From: Bradyrhizobium sp. CCGE-LA001
GTDB lineage: Bacteria; Pseudomonadota; Alphaproteobacteria; Rhizobiales; Xanthobacteraceae
DNA length: 64,000 bases
Direction of reading: 5' to 3'
NCBI RefSeq assembly: GCF_000296215.2
Contig: NZ_CP013949.1
Location: 6,813,501-6,877,500 of the forward strand
The position numbers were made by a program, and so were the translations under genes. The notes under the pieces are model-generated. The model ran no database searches. It was given only the letters and a program-made list of their open reading frames with translations, and had not been told where the DNA came from. This document shows positions 26,430 to 35,985 of the stretch, in pieces; positions within the stretch are counted from its first letter, which is position 1; every line of letters begins with the position of its first letter.

Positions 26430-26723
26430 TCATCCGAACTTGAATAGCACCCCATATCCGCCACGCGGATAATTCCATTCAATGTCACCGCTGGGCTCAG
26501 CGATCACGCGGCACGTGCCGCATTCGATGCAGCCGTCAACAGTTACTTCGACCTGTCCCGCCTCATTGAGTTCATAGCAGCGCGCAGGGCAGGCCTTCAA
26601 AAGCGCCATGAGCTGCCGTGAGGGGGACTTGTGCGCGCGCACCTTGACGTGGGAGCGGCCGACGTCGACCAGGTAGCGGTTGTAGTATAGCTTGTCCTCT
26701 ACACGCACTGACGGCTCGATCAC
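26430..26723 (-). CDS. fixX: FixX ferredoxin-like protein (98 aa)
   Basis: FixX is the [4Fe-4S] ferredoxin subunit that works with FixC at the ubiquinone end of the FixABCX electron-bifurcating complex, which supplies low-potential electrons to nitrogenase. VRVEDKLYYNRYLVDVG starts the family domain, and cysteines occur in KACPARCYE and DGCIECGTC. The GTG start at 26723 gives the usual length of 98 residues and has AGGGAGA 6 nt upstream; an ATG eight codons earlier would give 106. It follows fixC by 36 nt in the fixBCX operon. Confidence 0.95.
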   Translation of the reverse strand: MIEPSVRVEDKLYYNRYLVDVGRSHVKVRAHKSPSRQLMALLKACPARCYELNEAGQVEVTVDGCIECGTCRVIAEPSGDIEWNYPRGGYGVLFKFG

Positions 26724-26759
26724 GTGTTTTCTCCCTAGTTTGGGGTTCAATTTCGACTT

Positions 26760-28067
26760 TTAGCGCCACGCACGAACAAGACGGCATGCATCGCTGAACA
26801 GACCTACCCGCGACCGTGCGTTTACGAAGGATTTCACCGTCACTTTCTCTTTCTCGATCTTGGGCGTGCCATCGACGCGTACAAAGTTCTGCATGGCCTT
26901 GGAGACGAGCTGCGGATAGGTGAGAAAGAAACTTTGCGAGTTTGTGTGCATCAGCTTCGGAAGATCCTTGTACTTCTTGAGGTCCTTCATGACGAAGGAT
27001 TTGTCCAACATCTTCTTGTAGAGCGACAGATTTGTCGCCGTCATGGGATTACGCCGCGAATGGACCTTGACAATTGCTTCGGCTGCGATGCGGCCTGACG
27101 TCATGGCGAGGTTGGAGCCCTCTCGATGAACGGCGTTGTTGAGTTGGGCCGCGTCGCCAACCACCAGCCAGCCATCGCCGTAGAGCTGCGGGACTGCCTT
27201 GTAGCCGCCCTCAGGAATGAGGTGTGCGGAATATTCTTTGACCTCGGAGCCGGCGATCAAAGGCGCTACTGACGGGTGCATCTTAAAGTGATCCAGCAAT
27301 CCGTACGGCGTTTCGCCAGTCCGCTGGAAGTCGGCGACAAGACAACCCATTCCGAGTGAGATGCATTCCTTGTTCGCATATATAAAGCCCATGCCAGTCA
27401 TGCCACGCGAGATCGTACCCGCTGCCTCGATCACTACCCCTTCGTCGCCCTTGAGATTGAAACGAGCCTCAATCGTCTCCCGCGGCAAGAAATGCATCTC
27501 CTTGACCGCGAGTGCAACCTTATCCGGCGTCGGCCGCTCACGTAGGCCGGCGCGCGTCCCCAGGAGGCCATTAACGCCTTCGGCCAGGACCACCACGTCT
27601 GCCTGTATTTCGCCGCCTTGACGATCTGTCCGCACTCCGATCACCTTTTCATGGTCGTCGCGTGCAAGTTCGGTGACCGTGGTCTCGTACAGGACGACCG
27701 CGCCGGCCTCGCGTACTTTCGATGAGAACCATTTGTCGAACTGGGCTCGGATGATCGTGTAGCGGTTCGGCCGTTCTTCGTTGAACTCCTCGGAGCGGTA
27801 ATGCATGCCGACGTGGGAGCGGTCGTCCATCATCCAGAAGCGCTGCTCGACCAAATGGCGTTCAAGCGGCGCTTCCTCCCGAAAGTCGGGAATGAGCTTT
27901 TCCATCATATCTGCATAGAGGATTGCGCCCTGCACGTTCTTCGATCCTGCATACTCGCCTCGTTCAAGCTGTAGAACCTTCATGCCGCTCCGTGCCATGG
28001 TCAGTGCTGCCGCGTTGCCGGCCATGCCGGCGCCGACCACGATTGCATCGAACCTCTCATCGATCAT
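26760..28067 (-). CDS. fixC: FixC, electron transfer flavoprotein-quinone oxidoreductase (435 aa)
   Basis: The N-terminal FAD-binding motif is DAIVVGAGMAGNAAALTMARSG (residues 8-29), and a second conserved segment, GDGWLVVGDAAQLNNAVHREGSN, binds the flavin near the middle. The length matches FixC of rhizobia. It accepts electrons from FixAB and passes the high-potential branch to quinone at the membrane. Its start overlaps the fixB stop by 4 nt (ATGA), indicating translational coupling. fixA is not next to fixB here, which matches the Bradyrhizobium arrangement with fixA elsewhere. Confidence 0.97.
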   Translation of the reverse strand: MIDERFDAIVVGAGMAGNAAALTMARSGMKVLQLERGEYAGSKNVQGAILYADMMEKLIPDFREEAPLERHLVEQRFWMMDDRSHVGMHYRSEEFNEERPNRYTIIRAQFDKWFSSKVREAGAVVLYETTVTELARDDHEKVIGVRTDRQGGEIQADVVVLAEGVNGLLGTRAGLRERPTPDKVALAVKEMHFLPRETIEARFNLKGDEGVVIEAAGTISRGMTGMGFIYANKECISLGMGCLVADFQRTGETPYGLLDHFKMHPSVAPLIAGSEVKEYSAHLIPEGGYKAVPQLYGDGWLVVGDAAQLNNAVHREGSNLAMTSGRIAAEAIVKVHSRRNPMTATNLSLYKKMLDKSFVMKDLKKYKDLPKLMHTNSQSFFLTYPQLVSKAMQNFVRVDGTPKIEKEKVTVKSFVNARSRVGLFSDACRLVRAWR

Positions 28068-29188
28068 GATATCCTCTCTAGCTGAGCAATCCGTGCGCGC
28101 GATTGCGGCAAAAGCCGCGCTCGAAACGCAGCCGTCAGCGCCGGCAATAGCTGCACAGCATCCTGAACGATCGCGATATGGGCGAAGTCGAAGATGGGCG
28201 CGTTCTTGTCAGTATTGATGGCGACAATCAGATCGGCCCCCTCCACGCCGACCCGATGTTGGATGGCCCCAGAAATGGCAGCTGCGACATAAAGCTTTGG
28301 CCGGATGGTCTTTCCAGTCTGCCCGATTTGCCTGTCAGACGTAACCCATCCCCTTTGCACCAAAGGACGGGAGCAACCGTACTCGGCTCCTAGCACGACT
28401 GCGAGTTGGCGTACCAAGTGAAAGTTCTCCGGCGATCCCAGCCCCAATCCTCCGGCGACCACCGCATCAGCATAGGCCAGATTGGATGTTTCGGAATCGC
28501 GGTCCGGAATGAACGAGAGCACCTTGGTAACGATATCATCCTCAATGAGACCAAGTGGATGAATAATAATGCGAGCCGCGTCGCGAAGGACACGATCAGG
28601 CATTGGCATCACGCGCGGTCGCACCGTTGCCATTTGCGGTCGGTAATTCAAGGTGTAGATCGTGCAAAGCAATGAACCGCCGAAGGTAGGACGTGTAGCC
28701 GCAAGCGAGCCATCCGCGTCAACGTCAAGAGCTGTGCAGTCAGCAGTCAGACCTGTCAGCAGCGTTGTTGCTACAGAACCGGCGAGATCGCGGCCAAGAG
28801 TAGTGGCGCCCAACAGCAAGATCTCAGGCTTATACTTGTTGACCAGTTCGGCTAGCGCTTTGGTGTAGGATTCGTTGCGATAATCCGATAGCACGTTGTC
28901 GCTCACGAGATATGCCAGATCGGCCCCGTAGCAGAACGAATCAAGAGCGGCGTTGCGCGTGGCCTCGCCCTCTGGCCCGATTACCACGGCCGCAAGATCA
29001 ACCTTCAGCTTGTCAGCAAGTCTGCGGCCCGCACCCATGAGCTCCCAGGAAACGGGATGCACCTGCCCCCGCTCCTGCTCGACGAAAACCCAAACATGCT
29101 TATAGGCCTTGAAGTGCTCCGGCAGTTCTCTTTTGGCTGCAGCCCGGCTGGACCCGGCCGGCACCACCGCATTAGTAACATTGGTCAT
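28064..29188 (-). CDS. fixB: FixB, electron transfer flavoprotein alpha subunit (374 aa)
   Basis: This is an ETF alpha-type protein. The C-terminal FAD domain contains VVAGGLGLGSPENFHLV, SRPLVQRGWVTSDRQIGQTGKTI and VAAAISGAIQHRVGVEGAD. The N-terminal domain (HVWVFVEQERGQVHPVSWELMGAGRRLA) is typical. It partners FixA, which is encoded outside this window. The start at 29188 is the first ATG and gives the usual length. No -24/-12 element was found between it and nifW about 970 bp upstream, so it may be read through from nifH or depend on a promoter I cannot see. Confidence 0.96.
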   Translation of the reverse strand: MTNVTNAVVPAGSSRAAAKRELPEHFKAYKHVWVFVEQERGQVHPVSWELMGAGRRLADKLKVDLAAVVIGPEGEATRNAALDSFCYGADLAYLVSDNVLSDYRNESYTKALAELVNKYKPEILLLGATTLGRDLAGSVATTLLTGLTADCTALDVDADGSLAATRPTFGGSLLCTIYTLNYRPQMATVRPRVMPMPDRVLRDAARIIIHPLGLIEDDIVTKVLSFIPDRDSETSNLAYADAVVAGGLGLGSPENFHLVRQLAVVLGAEYGCSRPLVQRGWVTSDRQIGQTGKTIRPKLYVAAAISGAIQHRVGVEGADLIVAINTDKNAPIFDFAHIAIVQDAVQLLPALTAAFRARLLPQSRARIAQLERIS

Positions 29189-30155
29189 ACCCTTGAATTT
29201 CCCTCAGGACTTCCACATTTTAGGCGCAGGTCGCTTAACAGCGTGAGTTGACTGTCGAACATGGCTCGGATCAGCAACTGGCGCGTTGCTTGGCAGGCTC
29301 CGTCAGCCGCTACCTTCATAATGCGGGCCAACGGTACAAAGAGGCCCCTGACCATGGTCCACATGCCGAGCAGAACCTGGTTCAAGATGTTCCCCGCGCC
29401 GCCTCCTGCGCGATTTCGTTGCGACTGGCTCCAGCGCTGCCGGCAGAGCATCGGCCATAGTGCCCCAATGATTCTTGCTCGACCCTTCCGACACTGCCGA
29501 CCACAGGGATGCGTTCTTTGTGGTGCAAATGAACTGTGGACTTGGCGTTGCGGTTGGCACTGAACAGGCTACGCAGTTCGTGCGCGACCCCCAGCAAGGA
29601 CAAAACGAATGAGACCATGCTTTTGGGCGGCCACGCCGACGCACATTGCTGCTGGCGATTGCGTGGACGCGGGTCTGGTCGACGCTGGGGATCGCCTGCA
29701 TGCCCTGTTGAGATGTAACCGCAAGTCGCGAGCTATCCATTGACCGACACCTTTCGGCCAACGCCGGCCTCAACAGCATCCAGGTCAATATCGAGCATGC
29801 CTGCGAGGAGGCCCACATGATGGCGGCAAGAGCCATGTACAAACTAGGCAACGTCATTGGTCTCTCCTCAAACCTCATCGCCGGCAACGGCATGGATTTA
29901 TTCGGCGTCGGCGACGCTGATGCCGGACAGCAGCAAATGTCGTACCAGCTAAGGGACATCAAAAATCAAGCGATGGACAATGACTTGAGCGAGTTTGATA
30001 GTGCCATCATCGGTATGGTGAGGCGGCAACCCCGGATATCGTCTGATTTACGACAGTGCTGTCCTGCCTTTTTGTGAAGAAGCTATCAGGATGAAGACAA
30101 AATCGGTGCAGAGGGCTAAGATAACCCGCGCAAGCGATATGGGACATGCGCGAGC
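29189..30155. other. 970-bp spacer between nifW and fixB with decayed sequence
   Basis: Frames on both strands are fragmentary; one minus-strand frame of 219 codons (29303-29962) has no recognisable domain. The stretch probably arose by insertion and decay within an ancestral nifH-to-fixX operon. A plus-strand gene fragment at 29712-30077 is listed separately. Confidence 0.5.
29712..30077 (+). pseudogene. Possible gene fragment of unknown origin
   Basis: The frame from 29712 to the stop at 30077 has coding-like composition (AGLNSIQVNIEHACEEAHMM, AARAMYKLGNVIGLSSNLIAG and FDSAIIGMVRR) but its only ATG codons lie mid-sequence (29817) without a ribosome site. I read it as the C-terminal part of a lost gene; the family is not recognised. 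Confidence 0.35.
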
Positions 30156-30497
30156 TCACTTCAGTTCACTCAAGGGCACGAACGTCGCCGGCTTCTTTGG
30201 CTCTGCGACCGCATCCTGCAAAACTTTGAACACGCGCTGGTCAATCGGCGAGGAGGCCACGAAGTCTGCATAGGCTCGCTCCAGCATCGCCTTGCATCGA
30301 GCTGTGATCTCCGCCTCCGTAGCGCCGGCGAACTGTTCCTTGCCGAGATATTGGCCCATGCGCCTTAAGATATGCAGACGCGCGACATTAACGATCCCGG
30401 GATCGTAAGTGACGCCAAGCAGCGCAAAAAAGTCTTCCGCGGAAGAGGCCTTGTTGAGCCGGTCCAGAACAAGGGCTGTCATTTGCTTGTCGCTCAT
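30156..30497 (-). CDS. nifW: NifW, nitrogenase-stabilising protein (113 aa)
   Basis: NifW associates with the MoFe protein and is thought to protect or mature it under oxygen stress. LNKASSAEDFFALLGVTYDPGIVNVARLHILRRMGQYL and the C-terminal VFKVLQDAVAEPKKPATFVPLSEL are family hallmarks, and the length is normal. The ATG has AGGAAAG 7 nt upstream. It lies 247 nt after nifV, presumably in the nifH-Q-V-W transcript. Confidence 0.95.
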   Translation of the reverse strand: MSDKQMTALVLDRLNKASSAEDFFALLGVTYDPGIVNVARLHILRRMGQYLGKEQFAGATEAEITARCKAMLERAYADFVASSPIDQRVFKVLQDAVAEPKKPATFVPLSELK

Positions 30498-30744
30498 CGC
30501 AAACTTTCCTGTCGGTTGGGGCCGCGGCCGTCTGGTCGAGACGGAGGTCAGCTCGATGACCGCGTTGCCCCCTCTTTGAACTCACTTTATGTACGGCCAC
30601 ACTGCGCTTCCAGACACTATCCTCGCTAGGCAGCATGGCAATCACGGTTTGAGGCGGCTTCGGTGTCAGGTGGAAATGCATGGGATCCCTCCGCGCGCCC
30701 GCAGGTGGCTCAGCTCCGAGAAGACGGTGCGAGATATGCTCATC

Positions 30745-31923
30745 TTATCCGCCCTGGATCATCGTGCGTTCGCGAACGTCGCGCCAAATCGCAATCAACG
30801 TCTCGCGCTGAATTAACCGCTTGTGCTCAATGGCATGCTCCCGCACCCGCGAAAGGATTTGTCCTGTTTCATCTGCGCTGGCAACAAGCTGCAATTCAGC
30901 TAGCAACGAGGCGACCGCCGAAAGCCCTGAATGCTTTCCCATCACAAATCGGTTGGTGCGACCAAGCAGATCGGGATCAAGCGACTGATACGTGCGTTTG
31001 TCCTTCAACAGACCGTCCACATGAATCCCGGACTCGTGGGTGAACACATGCTCACCAACGATCGCCTTGTTCAGAGGAATCGCACGTGAAGCCGCAGCCG
31101 CGACCATCGCAGCGACCTTCTCGAGCTCCGGCAGTAGGATGCCGGTTTCGCGTCCGTATAGCTGCTTGAGTGCGACTGCGACTTCCTCGAGCGGCGCATT
31201 GCCCGCACGCTCTCCCAGCCCGATTACGGTGACCGATGCATGGCTCGCGCCGCTACTGATGGCAGCAAGCGTGTTGGCTGTCGCGAGCCCGAGATCGTCG
31301 TGGCCATGGAATTCGAGCTCGAGATCGGTGGCTGCACGCAACTTCCCGACAAGTACGCAGGTGGAATCGGGGTCTAACACACCAAGCGTGTCGGCAATGC
31401 GAAAGCGACGTGCACCCGCGGCCTTCGCCGTGGCAATCAGACTGATGAGAAACTCTAGATCGGCGCGCGAAGAATCCTCACCGCCGACCGCGACCTCTAG
31501 CCCGCGCTCACGGGCATAGCCGACCACGCGCTTGACCCTTTCAAGCGCCATTTCCCGATCGCCGCCAATCTTTGCCGAAATGTGAATATCGGAGGCCGGA
31601 ACCGAGATGTTGACCATCGAAACGTTCGCCTCCTTTGCCGCATCGACATCGGCTTCACGCATTCGGCACCAGCCGATAGCGGTTAGCGGTAGACCCGCTT
31701 CGACAATCGTGCGAATGGCAGCGATTTCGTCGTTCCCTATTGCGGGCGTTCCCGCCTCGAGCTCAGTAACGCCGGCTTGTGCCAGCGCCTGCGCGATGGC
31801 CAGCTTTTCCTTAACGGTGAACGCAACCCCTGGGGCCTGCTCGCCGTCGCGCAATGTCGTGTCGGTGAGCACGATTGGCTTGCTCTCGAACGACCGTTGG
31901 ACAGCAGTGGCGGCGACGATCAT
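30745..31923 (-). CDS. nifV: NifV, homocitrate synthase (392 aa)
   Basis: NifV condenses acetyl-CoA and 2-oxoglutarate to homocitrate, the organic ligand of FeMo-co. VLTDTTLRDGEQAPGVAF (from about residue 18) contains the metal-binding Asp and catalytic Arg, GHDDLGLATANTLAA is the second conserved block, and HESGIHVDGLLKD the third. The ATG at 31923 has AAGGAG 6 nt upstream and gives the normal length; the frame extends 29 codons upstream without similarity. Most strictly symbiotic rhizobia lack nifV and take homocitrate from the host, so its presence in a cluster with nifH and nifQ points to a strain able to fix nitrogen outside the nodule. Confidence 0.95.
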   Translation of the reverse strand: MIVAATAVQRSFESKPIVLTDTTLRDGEQAPGVAFTVKEKLAIAQALAQAGVTELEAGTPAIGNDEIAAIRTIVEAGLPLTAIGWCRMREADVDAAKEANVSMVNISVPASDIHISAKIGGDREMALERVKRVVGYARERGLEVAVGGEDSSRADLEFLISLIATAKAAGARRFRIADTLGVLDPDSTCVLVGKLRAATDLELEFHGHDDLGLATANTLAAISSGASHASVTVIGLGERAGNAPLEEVAVALKQLYGRETGILLPELEKVAAMVAAAASRAIPLNKAIVGEHVFTHESGIHVDGLLKDKRTYQSLDPDLLGRTNRFVMGKHSGLSAVASLLAELQLVASADETGQILSRVREHAIEHKRLIQRETLIAIWRDVRERTMIQGG

Positions 31924-32577
31924 GAGCAGCTCCTTGCTTTTGTTTGACAAAGATCCGTTCAGCAACCCCCATGCCATGCCCGCCGCCACCTCAAAGCCTT
32001 GGAAAGCCACTTCTTTTCGCTACGAATACATTGTTGTAAATGCGACATCGAATAAGAAGAGACTCCACATTATCCTTCACGCCGGCACACCTGCCGAACG
32101 GATGCGCAAGGCATTGCTTGATCAGCTGGTGGTCCGGTCGGCGTCTCACGCAGCTTCGCAATCTGGAGAACGGGCTTGCGGATTTTCACGACTGTCCTTC
32201 ATCGACCAGCTAGTGATGCGCAAGCAGCGTCGCGTTGGCCGCAAACTACCATATGCGCCTTGCTGAGACCTGGTTCGGCGCAAGTTCACCGCTTGGCTGG
32301 TCTAACGTGCTGTACATGGGAAGCGGGCTACGAGAGCAGATATGGCGCGATTTGCTACATCCCTGTCTTAGGTAAATTGCTAGGCCCACCAAACATTGCT
32401 AGCTTCCCGCTGCGCGTCCAAAGTACCTTTTCTTTAAGCGACCTCCTAGGACACTGTTCCGGGACATTGGTCGCGATCGCGAGAAGACGCCACCCGGCGG
32501 ACCGTTGTCTGGCCCAAGCTCGCAGGTCGGGGGCATCGTAGATACGAGACATGCCAACCGGAAATCCGGCGAGCGCA
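31924..32577. other. 650-bp spacer between nifQ and nifV
   Basis: No gene, promoter element or terminator was recognised. A short frame at 32100-32260 has no domain. Confidence 0.45.
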
Positions 32578-33291
32578 TCAGACATCCCTGTTGTCGATGT
32601 CCGGACCAGGCGCCTGTCGTACAACCTCGCGCCGGCGCTCCGCCATCCGGCTCTCGCCACTTTCATCGCCAAAGCAGACGTTGAAGTCGTTACATTGCGT
32701 GCACACAGGCGTGGTGCACATCAGGAGGCCATCGTTCTCGCACAATGTTCGGTAGATGAAACGCTTCCATCGCATGTTGTTGATGTTGCGCGCGGCGAGC
32801 GAGGCGAAGTGACGGCTTAGCAAGCGGGAGAGCTCACCGCGGTCCCCCAATCCGAGATCTTCCCAGAGATGATTTGGCTCTATGGCACGACGTGCAACCA
32901 TCGCAGCAAGCCATCCACTGAGCTTGCCTTCAGTTGACCTTCGCTCAAGGAGAAGATCACCAATCATTGCGACCTCATCGTCCTGCTCACACATGAAATG
33001 CAAAAGCCCGTTGTCGGCTTTGATCGCGACCGCCGGGAAATAGTCCTCTAGCAGTGCCGCGAGCTCCCGGCCGGGTAGGCCCACGTTTTTGGGGATTGGA
33101 CCACCGTCTATCGCGGCAGCTGCGAGAATTGACGCAAGCACATGGCGATCGAAGTTCCTGTCACTCGAAATATCAGCTTCTAGGGGGTACACGCCGGTGA
33201 GCAATCGATAGATCGTAGCTCCACGATGCGCTCGACTAGTCGGATCAGTGGCATAGTCCGCCATGAAGGGGAAGAATTGCGCTTCGGACAT
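32578..33291 (-). CDS. nifQ: NifQ, molybdenum donor for FeMo-co synthesis (237 aa)
   Basis: NifQ carries a Mo-Fe-S cluster and passes molybdenum to the NifEN/NifH machinery. The C-terminal motif C-x4-C-x2-C-x5-C is present in LMCTTPVCTQCNDFNVCFG, and the mid-protein segment MRWKRFIYRTLCE precedes it as in the family. The start is uncertain: ATG 33291 begins the similar region but has no strong ribosome site, and the frame opens upstream with a TTG at 33333. It lies about 150 nt after nifH, separated by a strong hairpin. Confidence 0.93.
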   Translation of the reverse strand: MSEAQFFPFMADYATDPTSRAHRGATIYRLLTGVYPLEADISSDRNFDRHVLASILAAAAIDGGPIPKNVGLPGRELAALLEDYFPAVAIKADNGLLHFMCEQDDEVAMIGDLLLERRSTEGKLSGWLAAMVARRAIEPNHLWEDLGLGDRGELSRLLSRHFASLAARNINNMRWKRFIYRTLCENDGLLMCTTPVCTQCNDFNVCFGDESGESRMAERRREVVRQAPGPDIDNRDV

Positions 33292-33362
33292 AGTCTGTTG
33301 GCAATCGGATACGGCGCGCCTTGTCCTTGTCAAGAGACGCCGATTTAGCTTCTGTCATCGAA

Positions 33363-33406
33363 ATGCCGGTCCCCCTGGGGGAAGGGGGAAATAGGAGGAC
33401 CGGCAT
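33363..33406 (-). terminator. Hairpin between nifH and nifQ
   Basis: ATGCCGGTCC (33363-33372) pairs with GGACCGGCAT (33397-33406); the loop contains a further CCCCC/GGGGG palindrome. There is no T-run, so it probably stabilises the nifH message or attenuates read-through rather than ending all transcription. Confidence 0.6.
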
Positions 33407-33443
33407 CCGTCGCGAGCCCTTGCGAGGCCGCGACCCGCGACCT

Positions 33444-34328
33444 TTACGAGGCCGCGAGCTCGGCGGCGGTCTTGCCAACAATAGACTCGTCAACCGCCTT
33501 CATAATCCCGTGCTCCATTAGCATATCCTCAAGCTCATCCATGGAAATGGGAGTTGGGATGATGCCTTTGCCGCCATTGTTATGGATTTTCTTCGCAAGA
33601 TTGCGATAGTGATCGGCTTGCTCGGAGTCCGGCGCGTATTCTAGAACAGTCATGCGGCGTAGCTCGGCATGCTGTACGACGTTGTCCCGCGGCACGAAGT
33701 AGATCAGCTGGGTCCCGAGCTTCTTGGCCAACGCCTCGGCTAGTTCCAGCTCCTTATCGGTCTGCCGCTCGTTGCAGATCAGACCACCGAGCCGCACGCC
33801 GCCAGAGTTGGCGTATTTTAGAATGCCCTTGGAGATGTTGTTGGCGGCATACATTGCCATCATCTCACCCGACATGACGATATAGATCTCTTGCGCCTTG
33901 TTCTCGCGGATTGGCATTGCAAAACCGCCGCAGACGACGTCGCCGAGCACATCATAGGAGACGTAATCGATGTTCTCGTAGGCACCATTTTCTTCAAGGA
34001 AATTGATCGACGTGATGACGCCGCGTCCTGCGCAGCCGACACCCGGCTCAGGCCCGCCCGACTCTACGCAGCGGATATCTTTATAGCCGATCTTCATGAC
34101 GTCCTCGAGCTCGAGGTCTTCCACACTGCCCGCGCTCGCTGCGAGGCTTAAGATCGTGTCCTGCGCCTTCGCGTGCAGGATCAGGCGAGTCGAGTCCGCC
34201 TTAGGATCGCAGCCTACAATCAGAATCTTGTGACCCATCTCGGCCAGCGCTGCCAGCGTGTTCTGCGAAGTGGTCGACTTTCCAATGCCGCCCTTGCCGT
34301 AGAATGCGATTTGTCTCAGTGAAGACAT
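33444..34328 (-). CDS. nifH: NifH, nitrogenase iron protein (294 aa)
   Basis: NifH is the ATP-dependent reductase of nitrogenase and is also needed for FeMo-co synthesis. The P-loop GKGGIGKS is at residues 11-18. Cys99 and Cys133 bind the bridging [4Fe-4S] cluster, and Arg102 is the residue modified in strains with DraT. The length of 294 matches Bradyrhizobium. The ATG at 34328 has GGAGAG upstream; the longer frame (nine codons) is out of register with the family. Expression should be driven by the NifA/sigma-54 promoter at 34485-34500. It heads the nifH-Q-V-W group. Confidence 0.99.
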   Translation of the reverse strand: MSSLRQIAFYGKGGIGKSTTSQNTLAALAEMGHKILIVGCDPKADSTRLILHAKAQDTILSLAASAGSVEDLELEDVMKIGYKDIRCVESGGPEPGVGCAGRGVITSINFLEENGAYENIDYVSYDVLGDVVCGGFAMPIRENKAQEIYIVMSGEMMAMYAANNISKGILKYANSGGVRLGGLICNERQTDKELELAEALAKKLGTQLIYFVPRDNVVQHAELRRMTVLEYAPDSEQADHYRNLAKKIHNNGGKGIIPTPISMDELEDMLMEHGIMKAVDESIVGKTAAELAAS

Positions 34329-34484
34329 GTTGCTCTCCATCAACCGATTTGCCAAAGTTGCGCGCTGTTGGGCGCGCGAGCTTGTTTCTCTTCAGAAACG
34401 AGGCACACGGGGGGAAGGAGAGCATCGCTCGTCTTGCGCGTCTGCGTGCACTCAGCCCTCGCTCAGTGTTGCATCAAACTGGTT

Positions 34485-34500
34485 TGCAATCCCCGTGCCA
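34485..34500 (-). promoter_or_regulatory. Sigma-54 -24/-12 promoter of nifH
   Basis: The minus strand reads TGGCACGGGGATTGCA, a full match to TGGCAC-N5-TTGCA. The predicted start of transcription is near 34474, giving a leader of about 146 nt. Confidence 0.95.
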
Positions 34501-34594
34501 GCGCTTGTTCTTCCCTCTCACGCACGTGTTTTCGTTTGAAAGCCCGGCGAGCCTTTGAACTGTGCCAGACATCTTGAACCCGGCAGGTCCTCCC

Positions 34595-34610
34595 TGTCAG
34601 ACTTCGAACA
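34595..34610. promoter_or_regulatory. NifA upstream activator site of nifH
   Basis: TGTCAGACTTCGAACA fits TGT-N10-ACA exactly and lies about 96 bp upstream of the -24 element. Confidence 0.9.
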
Positions 34611-35985
34611 AGGACTGGCATGAAATGGTAGGGCCGCTTCCTGACATACAGGTCGCCCGGACCCGGAGCGGCATTTGCTAATATTTCGCAAGTTCCCTCT
34701 TCAATCGCGTGAGGATGACGGCAATGCAGGTTGGCCTACGTCGCCATCAATTGGCCGGTTGGAGGTTTGATGGACCATAGAGAAAGAACTCCCCGCGAGA
34801 CTCTGAAGTTCACGCCGCATGACAGGGCCGAGACGCTTCAGATTGACGTTGCTTGTTGCCGAGGCCGTCGGTTGATTGAGACCCAGCGTGGTGCTGCTCG
34901 TGCTCCCGCTTGTAGGTGTGGGACGCCGGCGCTTGCCGGCGAAATGGCAGCCCACTTTCCGAATTCTTTGATGATCGTGAACGAACGCTCCGGCAAGCTC
35001 ATGACGCACGAAGGCATTAACGGTTCGTTCACACAGCGCAAGGCTCGGGGGCGCTGAATTGCGAGGTCGTCCGTAGGAAGGTCAATGCCGTAGCGGAGAT
35101 TTTACCGCCTCGGCGATCGTGCCGCTCCGCGTGCCGAAGTAGGCACCTTGTCGATATCCAATATGCACACCAGGAACAGGCCCGAAGACTACCGGCCGCG
35201 TGATTGCCAAGGATATTTGGAAGGCGCGGTAGAATGCAGAGAAGATTCACCGTTGCAGTACGCCGGTCCCATCCCTTTTGGAACCGATCCGCGCTCCGGA
35301 TCATGTCTGGGGATATCAACTCCTAAGCAAACGACCCGCCGGGTGGCCTTGCGATGCTGCTGGCAGAGTGAGTCCTGATCCCGCGTCCACTGGTAAAGCG
35401 CCGATGTCGAAAGACATGCCGCGATACGATCATGAGCTAGTGCTCGCGCGCGCTTAGGAGAGAACACACAAGATGGTCTTTCGAATTGTTCTCACAAAGA
35501 ACCCAGAACGAGCTGCCCTCATGTGAGAGGACTGTTAAGCACTGGCGATCCGAGCGAGGTAGGGCAAGTTACCCTCTCCCACCTCTGGGGGAGCCCCTGC
35601 TCTGGTAAATGCTTTCGTGAGTGAATGGTGGTCTTCAGACAAGACAGCCTTGTCCACTCAGGTTGTGCTTCCCGACAACACGACCGCTTCTACGCGTGTG
35701 CGCGCATAACGGACGGCTCCATTTCGAAGGCCAAGATCCTGGCTGCAGACTTACTCTGGAGCAGGAAGTCTATGACGGTCTCAAGAAGCGCTGCTTAGAC
35801 AAAACGAGAGACAATGACGTTCCGGGAAGAACCCCCACGTTTCACAGCGAAACCTTCAAGCGTCGTGGCGACAATACGCGCCTATGAGCCGCACGGTTTG
35901 ATTGGCATCAACCACCTTGCCAGCGCACTGTGTCAATAGGGGTGCGGCGCGGCTCCTCGCGCCAGATTGGGAATGGAGAACTTCG
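34611..35985. other. 1.4-kb spacer between nifH and the ompW-like gene
   Basis: Frames up to about 109 codons are present on both strands, but none has a recognised domain. GC-rich inverted segments near 34930 (GCCGGCGCTTGCCGGC) are the only local structure noted. Confidence 0.45.

Noticed and set aside
29303..29962. 219-codon minus-strand frame between nifW and fixB, considered as a transposase
   Set aside because: No transposase motif could be recognised, and it overlaps a more coding-like plus-strand fragment.
35860..35985. Possible -24/-12 promoter before the ompW-like gene (TTGGCATCAACCACCTTGC)
   Set aside because: GG and GC are 13 nt apart instead of 10, so sigma-54 would not recognise it.
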